A stretch of 63,744 nt of DNA from the NCBI GenBank assembly GCA_009733575.1, contig ML769467.1, forward strand, positions 160,695 to 224,438, written 5' to 3'. Under the pieces are notes generated by a model, which was not told the DNA's origin, did no database searches, and was given only the letters and a program-made list of their open reading frames with translations. The position numbers and the translations under genes are program-made. The DNA is from Gymnopus androsaceus JB14 (taxonomy: Eukaryota; Basidiomycota; Agaricomycetes; Agaricales; Omphalotaceae). Positions 24,641-36,438 of this stretch are shown here, piece by piece; position 1 is the stretch's first letter, and each line of letters starts with the position of its first letter.

Positions 24641-27079
24641 ATGCCTGCGAATGCTCTCATTCCTTATACTCGACAGGCTCCCTCCCGAGAGGGTAAGTTT
24701 TTTGTTTGTTATAGACTTTGCTCCTTCTAATTACTTGCTTGCGTTCAAGGTTCCGAGCAAAGTATTGTTATGAACATGGGCGCTATGAATTTGAACGTTC
24801 CTAGCACCAATCCCAACATCTACGGAGGCGGTGGAAGTTTGGATAGTAGCGAGGACGTTGGCTTTCGGTCAAACTGGAATCAGCCCAACCGTAACGCTGT
24901 TGGAATTGTCGAAGGCTCCAATACTGTTTACTTACCCAGCCACAATCCCAACGTCTACAGAGGCGGGGGAGGTTTGGATACTAGTGGGGACGCTGGCTTT
25001 CGGTCCAACTGGAATCGGTCAAACTGGAATCAGCCCAACCATAACGCTGTTGGAATCGTCGAAGGCTCCAATAATGTTGACTTACCGAGCTCAAATTATC
25101 CTTTGGGTCTCGATACTACGAGGGGCTGGGAACAGGCTGCACAGAATGTCAGCGGATCCAACTACAACACACTAGGTATGCCTTCTGGCTGGAACTTGGA
25201 CGCCACAGCAAACTCTGGCCTCCCCAATTGGAATATCGGTAATCAGCAGTACCGAGGGAACCTGGGCAGGGGGGTAGGATTTGAAGAGCAGACTATGGGA
25301 TTTGGATATGCAATGGAACAGACTATGGGACTCGAACACGAAACAAGAGGCAACGAAACAGCTGGTGACGATCATGGAAGGAATGCTGACTATCATCAAG
25401 GTAAATTCATTCTTATTCCTAGTGGAGTTTCTAATCCATGCGCTTAGGGCTATATCTCCCATATAACGCACAGCCCAATAACGCACTTTCTGACGAGCCA
25501 GTGAAGGTAATCTTGATCCGCCTCCTTAATACGAGAATACAAAGCTCAACCTCCATCTTCTAGGACATTGTCAAAGAATTTCAGAATCGAAACCGGGCTC
25601 CAAAAGCACCTGATCCTTCTTTACTACAGCAGTATAGCCAAAGACAAGACGTAGTGAGACAAATGAATGAAGCGCAACCAGGTAGGTTGTGAAAACAATA
25701 AATCTTGACAAATATTGATATATATACTTAGTTGAACGTTCAAGAGCTTCGTCTCGTCCTTCTTCTGGCATCCTTTCTTGAGCAACTTCAGTCCGAAGAG
25801 CCCTTGCGACTGGTATTATCCTTCTAATTGTTCTCTCCTCCTTCTTACTTTTGCGTAGACAATGAAGACGATGGCGAGGATGATGATGATGATGATGATG
25901 ATGACAGTGATGAAAATGTAGCCGCTTCCAGAACATCTTCCAGGAAAGCTGAAACACGACCACATCTGCTCGCATTCTATCCAAAGGGAATGTCAGATTT
26001 AATTCTTGCTGCGAAGTCAGAGGTTTATCGTCATTTGGTTCTTAACGACCCCTTCCCAAGACCTCGCAATGAATGCTTTTCGAAAATGCTCCAAGAGGCA
26101 ATCCGATCTTTTGCTGAAGATGGCCGTACTGTCGAGGCAGGTAAGACTTTTCTCCGTGTCCTCAACTTGATTCTTTCGCTGAAACATTTCAAGGATACCT
26201 TGAAGAATATGAGAACAACATACTCTTGCTCGTACGGCTTCTTACCAAAGTTTTTGTTACTTTATACTAATTGTTTATCAGTTATATAAAGATATCAGTA
26301 GCTTCCGATCTGGCCTCAAGAAAAAGGCTGTTGGCCTCATTCAGGCGGCTTATAATCTGCCTCTCTCTGCTGACGAGATGCCTGAGGAATTGGAAAACCC
26401 AACTGCCGAAGAAACGAAGAACAGAAACCAGTTATTGGTAAAACTAACTCGAGACAAAATTACAGTTCTGCTGGATGACGACGTTGCGAATGCTGGACAT
26501 TTTTGCAAAAATGGAAAGCACCCAGTCACCGTAAGAGACTATTTACTCAAATACGTTAGTATTGACGATGTTTTTGTGTAGAAGAAGACCAATAATCTTC
26601 AGCACCCTGCCATTCCTCAGGTTATTAAGCAAATCTTCTACACCGACAAGTCAGCAATGGCGCGCAAATTTCCAGCAGACTTTACTGAGAAGGTCCCAGA
26701 TGGTGCTTTTGCTCTGGCTGCAACAATCGTCAGTGAACTTTCTCAGTATAACTATTTTACAGCTAAAAATTCGACACTCAGATTCAAAACTGCTTAGAAG
26801 AATTTCAGAATGGTCGGCATATCGCGAAAAAATTCACAGCGGAAGAATATAATCCCAGTTACCTTGCGGTGTTGTGGGCTATTGAGCGAGTTCGGACGGA
26901 CCCCAACTACCACGGTCCTGAACTTGAGCGAAACCTGGTGAAGTGGGCGCAAGCAGGAAGGTAAGCACTTCTTACTGGATACTCTAGGCTGTCTCTCAGT
27001 ACTCCATTTTTCTTGAAGCGCCGCTGCTGGACTGAACCAGGCCAAGTTAACGAAGAAGATTGGGGTGACTTTGGATTGA
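24641..27079 (+). CDS. DUF6532-domain protein of element B
   Basis: Start ATG 24641 (MPANALIPYTRQAPSRE), intron 24693-24749, then a long exon of Asn/Gly-rich repeats: two copies of a ~60-residue unit containing NPN.Y.GGGG.LD and GFRSNWN....N.NAVGIVEGSN. Further short exons lead to an Asp-rich run (25870-25910) and a conserved part: RPHLLAFYPKGMSDLILAAK, then YKDISSFRSGLKKKAVGLIQ, IPQVIKQIFYTDKSAMARKF, IQNCLEEFQNG and YLAVLWAIERV. That order matches DUF6532, an abundant mushroom domain of unknown function. The last intron (about 26960-27018) leads to a TGA at 27077. No internal stop in the assigned exons. Position next to the right TIR suggests it is part of the transposon's own gene set. Confidence 0.65.
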
Positions 27080-27099
27080 ACGGAAACTTACCAGGCTCA

Positions 27100-27343
27100 G
27101 TATACCTCGTAAAAAGTATATAGATTGCAATGAATAGGCACCGGCTTATCGCCGGTAGCAGTACATAGATAACGGCTTAGCTCCAGCATCTGACAGCGCT
27201 GGACAGTGCCGCCCAGTGCTTGCCGGCGTTATAAGCGCCCCCTCCTGCATCGGCCGGACCATCTGAGTGCTGGGGCGCTGGAGCGCTGGGAGCTCTGGAC
27301 AGTTCGCTCAAGCACTGCCCACGTCATACAGGTTTTGCTGATG
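27100..27343 (-). repeat. right terminal/subterminal region of element B
   Basis: Ends with the inverted 18-bp TIR (27326-27343) followed by AG. Contains GCGCTGGAGCGCTGG and related units, the same motif class as in the left end but in a different arrangement. Confidence 0.7.
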
Positions 27344-27345
27344 AG

Positions 27346-27756
27346 AACTCATCAATGAGCAGTCCTTTTGAAGGATTTTAAGTACTATACACTAAATATA
27401 GCTTACTGGAAGTAAACAGAGTCTTTGCAATAAGCCAAAGAGTGCAGCAAACCCAATGATCATGTCTCTGGTATGTGAGAAAATACCAGGGTTAATATCC
27501 CAAAATGGATATTTACTCTGAGATGACATCTAAAGCAGAAAATTGAGTTGAATAGGACAAAATTGCTGCTTCAAAGACTGGAAGTGGCATTTTTGAGGTC
27601 AAAAATTCCAGGAAACACTATCCTCATACAACTCTCAAAAGCCCCGGCCTGAGGCCCCGGCTCATGGCTTCACAAAACTCAGGCTGGGCCAAAAGCCGCA
27701 TCAGGCCAAAGGTCACGGCCGGCCTGGGGCTTTCAGGCTGAGCCGGCACATCACTA
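27346..27756. mobile_element. right half of the hAT-like MITE split by element B
   Basis: Ends GCCGGCACATCACTA at 27756, the inverse of the left terminus at 7957. GC-rich subterminal units (AGCCCCGGCC, GGCCTG) match the style of the left half. The rest is AT-rich without ORFs. Confidence 0.65.
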
Positions 27757-28397
27757 AGCCTGAGGAAGGAGGTGCTGGGTGGTGGCATTGTTACAATGTG
27801 CAGTCCTTCTCCATTGTTGAATATAGCAGTATGACCCATCCTGGTCCATGCTTCAATCATCCCATTCAGTGTTCCAAGGACAAGGATGTGGACCATGTGG
27901 ATAGATCTCCCTTCTTCCTGGATTGGCATTCCAATGGTAAGCAAGGCTAGAAGCACCAGTCAGGAGTCATTGGGCAATGTTGAACTTTTCTCGTTGGTCC
28001 ATTTCAGCTCCACCTGCAACTCGCACTAGACAGGCCGGTTCACAGCAATAGAGGGCCAGCCATTTATCAACTTGCTTCTCATCTCCAAAATTATTGGATT
28101 TCTTTTCTTTTCTTTGTTGTTTCTTTGTATTATTTTTCAATCAAAACTTGCTTCATCCCATTCAGAGGAGTGGTTGATAGGGAAGTAGCAATGCAATCAG
28201 TGAGCAAGAGGAGCACGGCTTGAGAACCCCCCCTCGGTACAGGATTTTCTGGCCCAGAGCTCTTTGATACCATCAAGAACTCATAACAGATTTTGGTTGA
28301 ATAATTATGAAGTAACAAATTCAAATGCAAATTAAATAATAGGGAATTCATATATGAGATTTTTGATAAACACTCATAAACTTAAAAAGCATTGCAT
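27757..28397. other. intergenic; possible copia primer-binding remnant
   Basis: No gene supported. On the minus strand around 28262-28280 the sequence TTGATGGTATCAAAGAGC resembles the copia primer-binding site (TGGTATCAGAGC), hinting at a decayed LTR element, but neither LTR nor coding domains were identified. Confidence 0.3.
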
Positions 28398-29628
28398 TTA
28401 CTCATCATTTCCCCAATTATGTATGAACATCTTATTATCCTTTGCCCATGCTTTGGCGGATCCTTTCTAAGCCCCAAAATGATTAACTTGAAAGGCTGAT
28501 TTGTTAAAAGAAACTCACTGCATCTTGAAGAGTAATTGGTTCCTTCAGCAATGAACATCCTGTCTCTCCCCAGTCAATCACATTGACCTTGGTAGGTTTG
28601 TTAACATCACCCTCAATCAAATAATTCCCTTCCCCGGCATCCCTAAAGAACATGACATTTCAATATTCCAGGTAGGAATTCTCTTTAATATCTGGACAAC
28701 TTACACATGGACATATTGGGACTTGTGAGCAGTCCTCTGCAATGGCAGTGATAATCAAAGGCCTGAGCAGGGCTTTGAACTTTTTCTTTCCATCTTCATC
28801 CAACTTGGATGCTAGTGCAGTGAAGGTTTGTCCCTTTTCTTCTGTCATGAGAAGCACATGGACCTCATGACCTTTGTGGTCCTTGGCTTTTCCGGAGCCT
28901 ACATATTGTTGAACTGCCTTCAGTGCTCTGACCTCAAAGTATGCCAACCTATCATCATTGACCACCTTGGCTATGAGATCTTTATGGTTCTTGTACTGGG
29001 TGATGTGATAAATGCCGTTGTTGTTGCCCATGGCATCTGTCTTGATCTGATCTCCTTGCAGGTGTAAATCCAGGGTTGATTCTCAAAAGAACCATGAGAT
29101 AATCAAACAATGTTATATCATGCAACAAAGTACTTACCAAACACTTTCTTTTCATTGGGAGTCAATAATGGAACTGGACTGGCAAATGGTGGCCAACCCA
29201 CTCCCGCCCTTTTAGCAAGTATCTATAAATGATCATGATATAAGTAATTACCTACAGAAGATCACCTGGACAAGTAACCTTTCCCAGAGAGCCAGGGGAC
29301 ACCCAATAAATCCCAGGAAACCTCAAGACCGCTGGGGTCCGTGATCATCTCCAAGTGAATCCAAGTGAAATCTTGTTCTGTTCATGGATGACCAGGGACT
29401 CCAGGGATCCGAAAATTCTCTCAGGTTTCCGGAGGTTTCCTTGGATTAGTAGTGTTCCAGGCGCAGCTCCAGTCCGGCTCTCTGGGATTTAGGACCATTT
29501 TCTAGATAAACCACGAAAGAAACTCTTACCTGTTTGGGCAGCACATATTTTGGCAGCGGTGTAGAAACAACATTCTGAATTGCCAAAATAAAAATAATCG
29601 AGAGAAATCGAGGGATGTATGATCTCAT
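28398..29628 (-). CDS. secreted protein with kinase-like fold, multi-exon
   Basis: Start at 29628 gives MRSYIPRFLSIIFILAIQNVVS, a clear signal peptide. Further exons: about 29218-29130 (ILAKRAGVGWPPF, ending KKVFG), 29060-28700 (YHITQYKNHKDLIAKVV, FEVRALKAVQQYVGSG, VHVLLMTEEKG), ~28645-28520 (DAGEGNYLIEG, VNVIDWGETG) and ~28447-28398. The order IAKV (Lys loop), E in FEVRAL, hinge-like VLLM, D.GEGNYL and IDWG mirrors the VAIK, alpha-C Glu, catalytic-loop and DFG/DWG motifs of kinase-fold phosphotransferases. A secreted kinase-like domain is unusual. The canonical catalytic HxD is not obvious, so it may be a pseudokinase. Some splice joins (around 28690) are unresolved. Confidence 0.5.
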
Positions 29629-31713
29629 TCCAGTTGGGACAGGGAGATTCTGGCGCAAAATAAGTTTTTGACTGTTCAACAAGTGGGAAAATTGGAGGGC
29701 CAGCCTGCCTGACAAGGACATGTGCAGCAGGCTTTATACACATAACTTTAGTGCCACATATCGGGCAGTTGAAAGGTGGGTTGCTCGGTATTTTCGGGGC
29801 TCATGCAAGGGGTGCATCTGAATCCCTTAGATCCATCTGATCATCTGTTGACATATTGAGGCGAGATCTTTCTTGCGTCTTCCACTAGCTCCATTTTTCC
29901 CAAAGCTGTTCGAGCCGTTATATATCCAGACTCCCCGGGATTTATTTCCTAATTACAACTCTTAGGATCCCAAAATACCTGGTGCGCTCATAATGTTCAA
30001 GTGCATTGGGTTCGTACATATATTTCCTTGTGCTTTGCTATTCAACCTTTTTTCACCGCAGCTTCATCACACAAAATTCTCCCCCGAGGTCACCGTAACC
30101 GCCGCTGCGTGTGCATTATTCAAATGCCCCGAGTTTTTGCACCGATATCGCCCATTCAGCCTTTTTTTTTTTTTTTTTTTTTTCAGCCAATTTTCAGGAG
30201 GTATTCATTTAAAGTCGTTAATTTGGGCACACGAAAGTGTCCATATGACGATTGGGGCGTCACGGTAACTATTTGATAATGGGCGGCCTACTGCTTACAG
30301 TGCTCCATACTTCCCTACGACGTTACTGCCTATGTATTGTTTTTTTCGGAGCTCGAAGTGTAAATGTTTCTTGATATTTTCATCACTTTTCGGTTGACTT
30401 GGACGTGCTGATGACAGAGATCCTTATCCCACCGATGGATATCTTACTAGTTTCACAATAAAGTTTAAACTGTGAGAGCAAATATTTCGGATATTTCGTT
30501 CATATCCAAGATGAAGCACCACCTTGTAATGTCACAATCAATCTGTTTGAAAAGATAGATATCAATCTAAATTGCCAAAATACTTACATGTACAAGTTAC
30601 CAGCCTAAGGCATCCTGCTAGGAAAAGTCTGTTTTGGGCATCCCGGACCATTTTGGCCACTTCCACCGGTATCAACAGTACACCCGAAACATATAGTGCT
30701 AATAGTATGGAAGGTTCATCCATCTGAAAGAATTTGCGTGCTTCCCCATTCCCGTGAGCGGATGCAACAAGCAGAGAAAGTGATGCTGCTCAGAGGTCAA
30801 AAGACTTGAGGTAGTCTAGAAGCACAATTAAAAGAGGCTCCATGCCAAAAAATAGTAGACTGCAGATATGCGGGGCGGCGCTTGAGCGTTCAACAGCATA
30901 AAAACAGATCACATAGTAACGCTCAGTAATTTAATAAGTGGCCTAAATAATCCAGAGAATCTGATTTCGTTGAGTGTTGGTGTTGAGTGTCTGAGACCGG
31001 ATCCTCCAAGGTGCCATAATGGCACATACAAAAGCCTAGGGAAGCTTGGACCTTGGTGATCATCAAAGCCCAAAGGTTTATTGCTTAGAGCATTGAAAGA
31101 CTAAGCGCACATGCGATCATACCGGTCAAAGCTGTAAATATCACTTCCCAGATCGCCAGATCAGATGTTTATCAAATGAGCATGACAGCATTAGGGCTAG
31201 AGACGAAGACGAGGTGAAGAACGGCTTGTCAATGCCGACGCCTATCTGATTCATTGGAATATGAAAATCCAGGGTATCATCTTGGTCCCGAGTACAAGAT
31301 GCAACTTAGCGTAAGTTCGTCGTGATTACCGTGAACTTATTTTAACCAAACGCTGGCCAGATCTTGAATTTCCAAATTGGGAAGTATTTCGGCGTTTGTT
31401 TAAAGTTTGCAGTAATTCGGCAAGTTTGTGATAACTCGTTTCCAGACATATGTGCTGAGAAAAAACATTCATGACAGGTGCTTGGCGGTCCCGTCAGTGC
31501 CCCAGATCCAAAGGCAAAAACACGCAGGAAGCGTTCGGTAATTTCGGATCAAACATGCATGTGTTGTATACATATGACTGCATCAACAGCGATACATCAT
31601 CATTCATATATCTGAAACAGTTGATCTATCGGATTTCTGGTGCTGCTGCTCAGTGCTGAAAGGTATAATATGTTCAAACCCCCCAAACATGATAACTCTG
31701 CCGTGCATTCAGG
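29629..31713. other. 2-kb intergenic stretch without genes
   Basis: AT-rich, with a poly-T run (30162-30183) and no ORF of coding character on either strand. I recognise no TIR pair or LTR in it. Confidence 0.4.
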
Positions 31714-33253
31714 ATGCCCGTCATTGAATGCTCTCTGTCCTCATTTCCGATGGAAATCCTAGAAGCGTTTGTGGACTGCCTTGCTGATGATCGAACCACC
31801 CTCTTCATCACTAGCCAGGTCTCCAAAACAATGCTAATACGAAGCCGCCACCATCTCTTTTCAACTATCTACCTGTCTTCGAAGCAGCCATTTCATGCTG
31901 TTCCCCAGTTTCTTTCCATTCTGGAATCATCATGGAGCACTGTTGGGCCAGCAGTGTCAAAACTCGTGCTGAATGCTGCATTCACCATATTTGAGTATGG
32001 CGACCCAGAGATTGGGCAAGCAGTGCCCTCAGACACGGTGGATAATATCAATTGGCCCAAAGTTCTTGGACATTTGACTGCACTCAAATCCATCAGGTGG
32101 ACAAACGAGATATGGAATCTTGTGTTACCCGAGTTCCGGAGCATTTTATTCCAGCCGACCATTGAACACCTGGAACTGGGGTGCTTTGTTTGGACGGAGG
32201 AGATGGACTTGGTGGAATTTCTTTGTCGTCTTCCACCGTCACTGTCCAGTGCGAGATTTGAGCATCTGACACTACTCAGGACCCCACCAGCTGTGAAAAA
32301 GGACGTTTACCCGACTCGGAATATCCATTTGACTGCCCTCGATGCATACACCATTATCCTTTTACGACACCTGTTTTTCTCTTCAAAGTCACAATTCACT
32401 GTGAACTCCATGACCATTCCACTTAGCGATATACATGGAGCACCTCAAGTGTTCAAACAATTACCCGATGTCTGTCCCATTGTTGCTTCAGCTCTTGGTC
32501 ACTTTGGTCCCAATTTGCAGGAGCTTACATATATCCTTCCTGATTTTCGGATGATTCTGTCATTCATAGAGGACAATGGACTTGGTGAGTGATCATACAT
32601 AAGGTCTCTGTATGGTGATTACTTACATCTCTATAGTGTCCTACACAAAGTTTTGGACAAAAATGTTGAATACCTCACCATGCAACCGTTTGCATACCTT
32701 CTGCATCCGAGCCATTACACTACATCATTTGAATAGGCCACAAATTTCGGCAGCTTATCATGAGCTGACAAGACAGATTCTGCAAGCTTTGCCTGCCCCT
32801 GCACTTTTACATGTGATCAAGCTTGGGATAACACTCTATTGCCCGGCAAACTTGAGCAGTTCAGAGGAAGCAGTGGCTGCATTTCCCTGGAGAGAGCTTG
32901 CAGAAATTCTTGTCTCATCCTCCTTTCAAAGCTTGAATGAGGTGCAGGTAGAGATTGGGAAATTCACCTTTGGATACTCCCCAATTAACACTGCATTTTA
33001 CTTTGACTGGATTCTGAAGAAGGGGTTTCACTTGCTTCAAGAACATGGGATAATGTTCACTGTTCATAAGGCCGATTGCCAACAATGGATAGTTTCAAAT
33101 CACACCCTATTCTCTGGTCTTGATCAGGAAATTTGGTGTGATCCAAACTCCCATTCTTTGCATTCAGGCTTTAGCTATCCACTCTCAATGCTGCTTTTAG
33201 ATACTGATTCGCGTCACCGATATGACTTGGATGCCATGATGAACAACATATGA
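31714..33253 (+). CDS. F-box-like protein
   Basis: Exons 31714-32584 and 32637-33253 with a 52-bp GT/AG intron; the frame is rejoined in phase (TTG-GTG) and the total is 495 residues. The N-terminus SSFPMEILEAFVDCLADDRTTLFITSQVSKTMLIRSRHHLFSTIYL fits the F-box-like motif of Agaricomycete proteins (LPxEIxxxIxxxLxxDxxTLxxxSxVSxxxxxxxRxxLF). The remaining part is hydrophobic with alternating helices and strands, and it lacks recognisable LRRs. F-box proteins recruit substrates to SCF ubiquitin ligases; the family is hugely expanded in mushrooms. No disabling changes seen. Confidence 0.7.
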
Positions 33254-33589
33254 TTTTAAACATTGATCATGAAAATTTATATATATGATGTCATTTATCT
33301 CAAGGTTGCTCCTGAATTAACTTATAGCTCTTGTGTAGTCAAACGGTCCACATTAGATGTCAATTGAAATTTCAGATGGGATATAAGTATTCAGGACTCC
33401 TGGGTTTAAGTTGTTCATAGTTTCCAGAATAAAGGTAGCTTGGTGAAAAGGGGTCTGTGCACCAAAAAACAAAATAACTAAAATTCTAATACTGCTTAGT
33501 ACAAGACCATACTATAAGTGTTGGTCCTTGTATGCAAGCATTAAATAAAGATATACTGTGAATATCCAATGAACTTAAGTGACTGAGAA
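33254..33589. other. 3' flank of the F-box gene
   Basis: AT-rich; no ORF. Runs into the CATAG-motif transposon end at 33590-33827. Confidence 0.35.
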
Positions 33590-33827
33590 TCAAGACAAAG
33601 TTGGACAATCGAGACTAAGTTGAAGTTCCAACATGGATGATTCTGCATTTCTTATATACTGTTGGCGGGAGAGAATGTCAAACATCAGATGGCTGTCAAA
33701 TGGTGATACAAGTCGGTGATCCCACAGAGCCTCATAGCAATCCATAGTAACCCATAGCAACTCATAGGTCTGTAGAGAACTATGGCTGTTATGGCCTGCT
33801 ATGGCCATTACCCAGGTTTTGCTGATG
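33590..33827 (-). mobile_element. orphan end of a CATCAG-family element (C1)
   Basis: Read on the minus strand it starts CATCAGCAAAACCTGGGTAA at 33827 and carries GCCATAG/CTATGG units, then a TATATAAG box. It is closely similar over ~200 bp to the plus-strand end at 35333. No partner end was found to its left, so this is a truncated element or solo end. Confidence 0.6.
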
Positions 33828-34467
33828 TGTAACCCTACTCAGACTTGGATTGTCACTGAGGCCCAGGTACGAGTTGGTGAAAGCTGCCACTATACCTGTC
33901 ATTCTGATCATCAAAGACTCCCGCAACTGGAACTGCTTAATTTCTTGAAATCAACCGAGAGTGAGATTGAGATTGGGTTTTAGTTTTACTATTTTTTGCT
34001 CTCATTGTGCAGCATCTGCAGCAGCTAAAAGCTCCTCTGTGGATATCGGGACCCATTTGGATTTCGGTTTGGTTGTTGATTTGGAAGGAGTCTTGGGCTG
34101 AGATTGAGATTGTACTTGGGGGATCTTGGCTTCTGTACAGTAGTTAGTCAGAATAATTTCGCATTGTAGGTTCACCGATTCTAGATTTCCTAAGTCATAT
34201 CATCTACTGATGATATGAGATGGGCTAATGCAGATGGAATAATTATTCCAAACCAAAGGAAAACTTATTCCAGAGTCCGGAATCAAGGGGGAACCGGGAT
34301 TGCAGACCGGTACACTCCAAGGGTCGGTCGGTTGACCCAAGGAGGCCACTAGAAAAAAATTCATAGTAGGAATTTTTTGGGCTTCAGAGTATGTATAATT
34401 GCCCAAATAATACTTCAATTGAATGGGTAACATACACTCCGCGGATTGATTATAAAACAGCCGAAAT

Positions 34468-35157
34468 GTATTCCGAAAAAGATGAAGTAAATGATGATGA
34501 ATTTTGCCAAAGATTTCGCTTGAAACAGGTCATATATTGTGCCCGGAATATGGTTAGAATAATATAATCTTTTTCATTTATAATCTCAGCTGAAAAAGTT
34601 GGTGGGAATTAGTCAATATTTTGATAGAAAAACAAAATTCTGACAATTCCATATGAAAAAGGAAATGGAATTTAGCACCTTTACTGCTAGTGAAAGACCA
34701 TCTTTTGCACTTGGGAAAGGTCTTGTGATCTTTGATCTTTCCTGCTCATAATTCTCTAACTTTTACGCCATCAAACACATGGCACCCAGTTACTGCCCAT
34801 TGATTATTTGGCAACTGCCCAGTTGCCTTGATGGCATAAAAGTTAGAGAATTTCAAGCAGGAAAGATCAAAGGCTACAGGACCTTTCCTGGGTGCAATAG
34901 ATGGTCTTTTAGCAGCAATAATGGTCTTTCATCCTGATTCCTTTTCCAGATGGAATCATAACAATTTACCAGGTGAAATTGATTCTGTCTTCCTGTGGAA
35001 ATATTGACTAATTCCCACCAACTTTTTCAGCCAGGATTATATATGAAAAAGATTATATTATTCTAACTATATTCTGGGTGCAATATATGAACTGTTTTAA
35101 GCAAAGTCTTTTTCGAAATTTATCATCATGTACTTCATCTTTTTCAGAATAAGTTTT
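34468..35157. repeat. 700-bp foldback (inverted-repeat) element
   Basis: Arms about 34468-34777 and 34832-35157 are inverted copies over ~310-325 bp with a ~55-bp centre. Matching landmarks include GAAAAAGATGAAGTA at the outer ends, AGTTGGTGGGAATTAGTCAA in the middle, and AACTTTTA.GCCATCAA near the centre. Small indels and substitutions separate the arms. No ORF. It lies between two facing CATCAG-family ends. Confidence 0.75.
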
Positions 35158-35713
35158 GGCTTCACAGCAAGCTGAGGGCTGCATTGAGGCAGCTACAGCT
35201 TTCCTTGGTATGCATGACATGTTTCAATGGCAAAGGTATGGCAGGAGGGGAGAGCCGAGGTGGGCAGATTTTACCAGATGGTGGTTTCCATTGTTGTTCT
35301 ATTTGTTTGCACTTTTATTATTGGCCCAGTGACATCAGCAAAACCTGGGTAATGGTCATAGCAGCCATAGCAAGCCATAGTGCTCTACAACACTATGGCT
35401 TCTATGGCCTACTATGGCTTACTATGAGCTCCTGTGGGATTTCTGAGTGTTCGAACCAATTGTCAAGCATTTGACAGCTGTCATCCTCTCCCACCAACCA
35501 TATATAAGAGTCAACACATCCAGGATGTGTTCTCGCAACTTCCCCAATTTTTTTCCAAGTCAACACTGAGTTGCAACTTTGGTTTTGGATATTCTTGGTT
35601 CATTTGACATCTCCAATATTTTGGTGAGGGTTACCGCTTACTGTAGTATATGTAAGAACTAGTACTTTAGTTATACTAGTTTTGCCACACTATTGTACTA
35701 TGTGTACTACCAT

Positions 35714-36024
35714 TGTTGCGCTTCATACGCGTATGCATGTGTATGAATTCGCAACAAGTTCCTTGGACTTACCATAGTGACATTACCTTACATACCTACC
35801 AGTTATCAGTGCTCTTGGGCACGTTTCATTCCTTACTACCTACTGTTGCTAGTACAACCACTATAGATACATAGGGACCCAGTACGTATAAAACCAGTAC
35901 CACATTGAGATAGAGGGACTTTTCCCGCTTTCCAATATATACATTCTTTAGCCTGCAAACAACCTCAATTAGCCCTCTCAAACCCAAAGCACGTTTCCAT
36001 CTACACATGGGATCAAGCTTTACA
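35714..36024 (+). repeat. 5' LTR
   Basis: 311 bp, starts TGTTGCGCTTC, ends CTTTACA. The next bases (TCTGGAGCCCAC) occupy the primer-binding position; the cognate tRNA was not identified. Confidence 0.78.
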
Positions 36025-36438
36025 TCTGGAGCCCACTGTGAGGGGGTAATCCAGTGTTGTTTGCAACAACTCCTATCTTCTCAAGACATCTTGACCATGT
36101 CAAGAAGGCTTGAGAACCCATTGTCTCTCTCCAGATTCTCAGGAGCTCCTCACTGCTCTACAATCCACTGCACTTAGCTTCAAAGTCTTGGACATTTCGA
36201 ACCCGTACCTGACAATGAAGCCACACACAATCAGCTTTCCCTGTTATCTCCATCCCTTTCTTCTTTATCTACACCACCCAATACTCCTCCAGAATGGACT
36301 CCTAGTCCCGGAAGTCCCAGATACCAAACTCCTAGTCCAGGGAGTGTTAATCCCAACCCTAGTCCCAGGGTTAATCCAGATACCAGACCTACTCCAGGGT
36401 CTACTCAACAGATAAATCCTGTTCCAAACATTACCTGA

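Noticed and set aside
25571..25984. Minus-strand His-rich ORF
   Set aside because: Antisense of the Asp-rich run (GAT repeats) in the DUF6532 protein.
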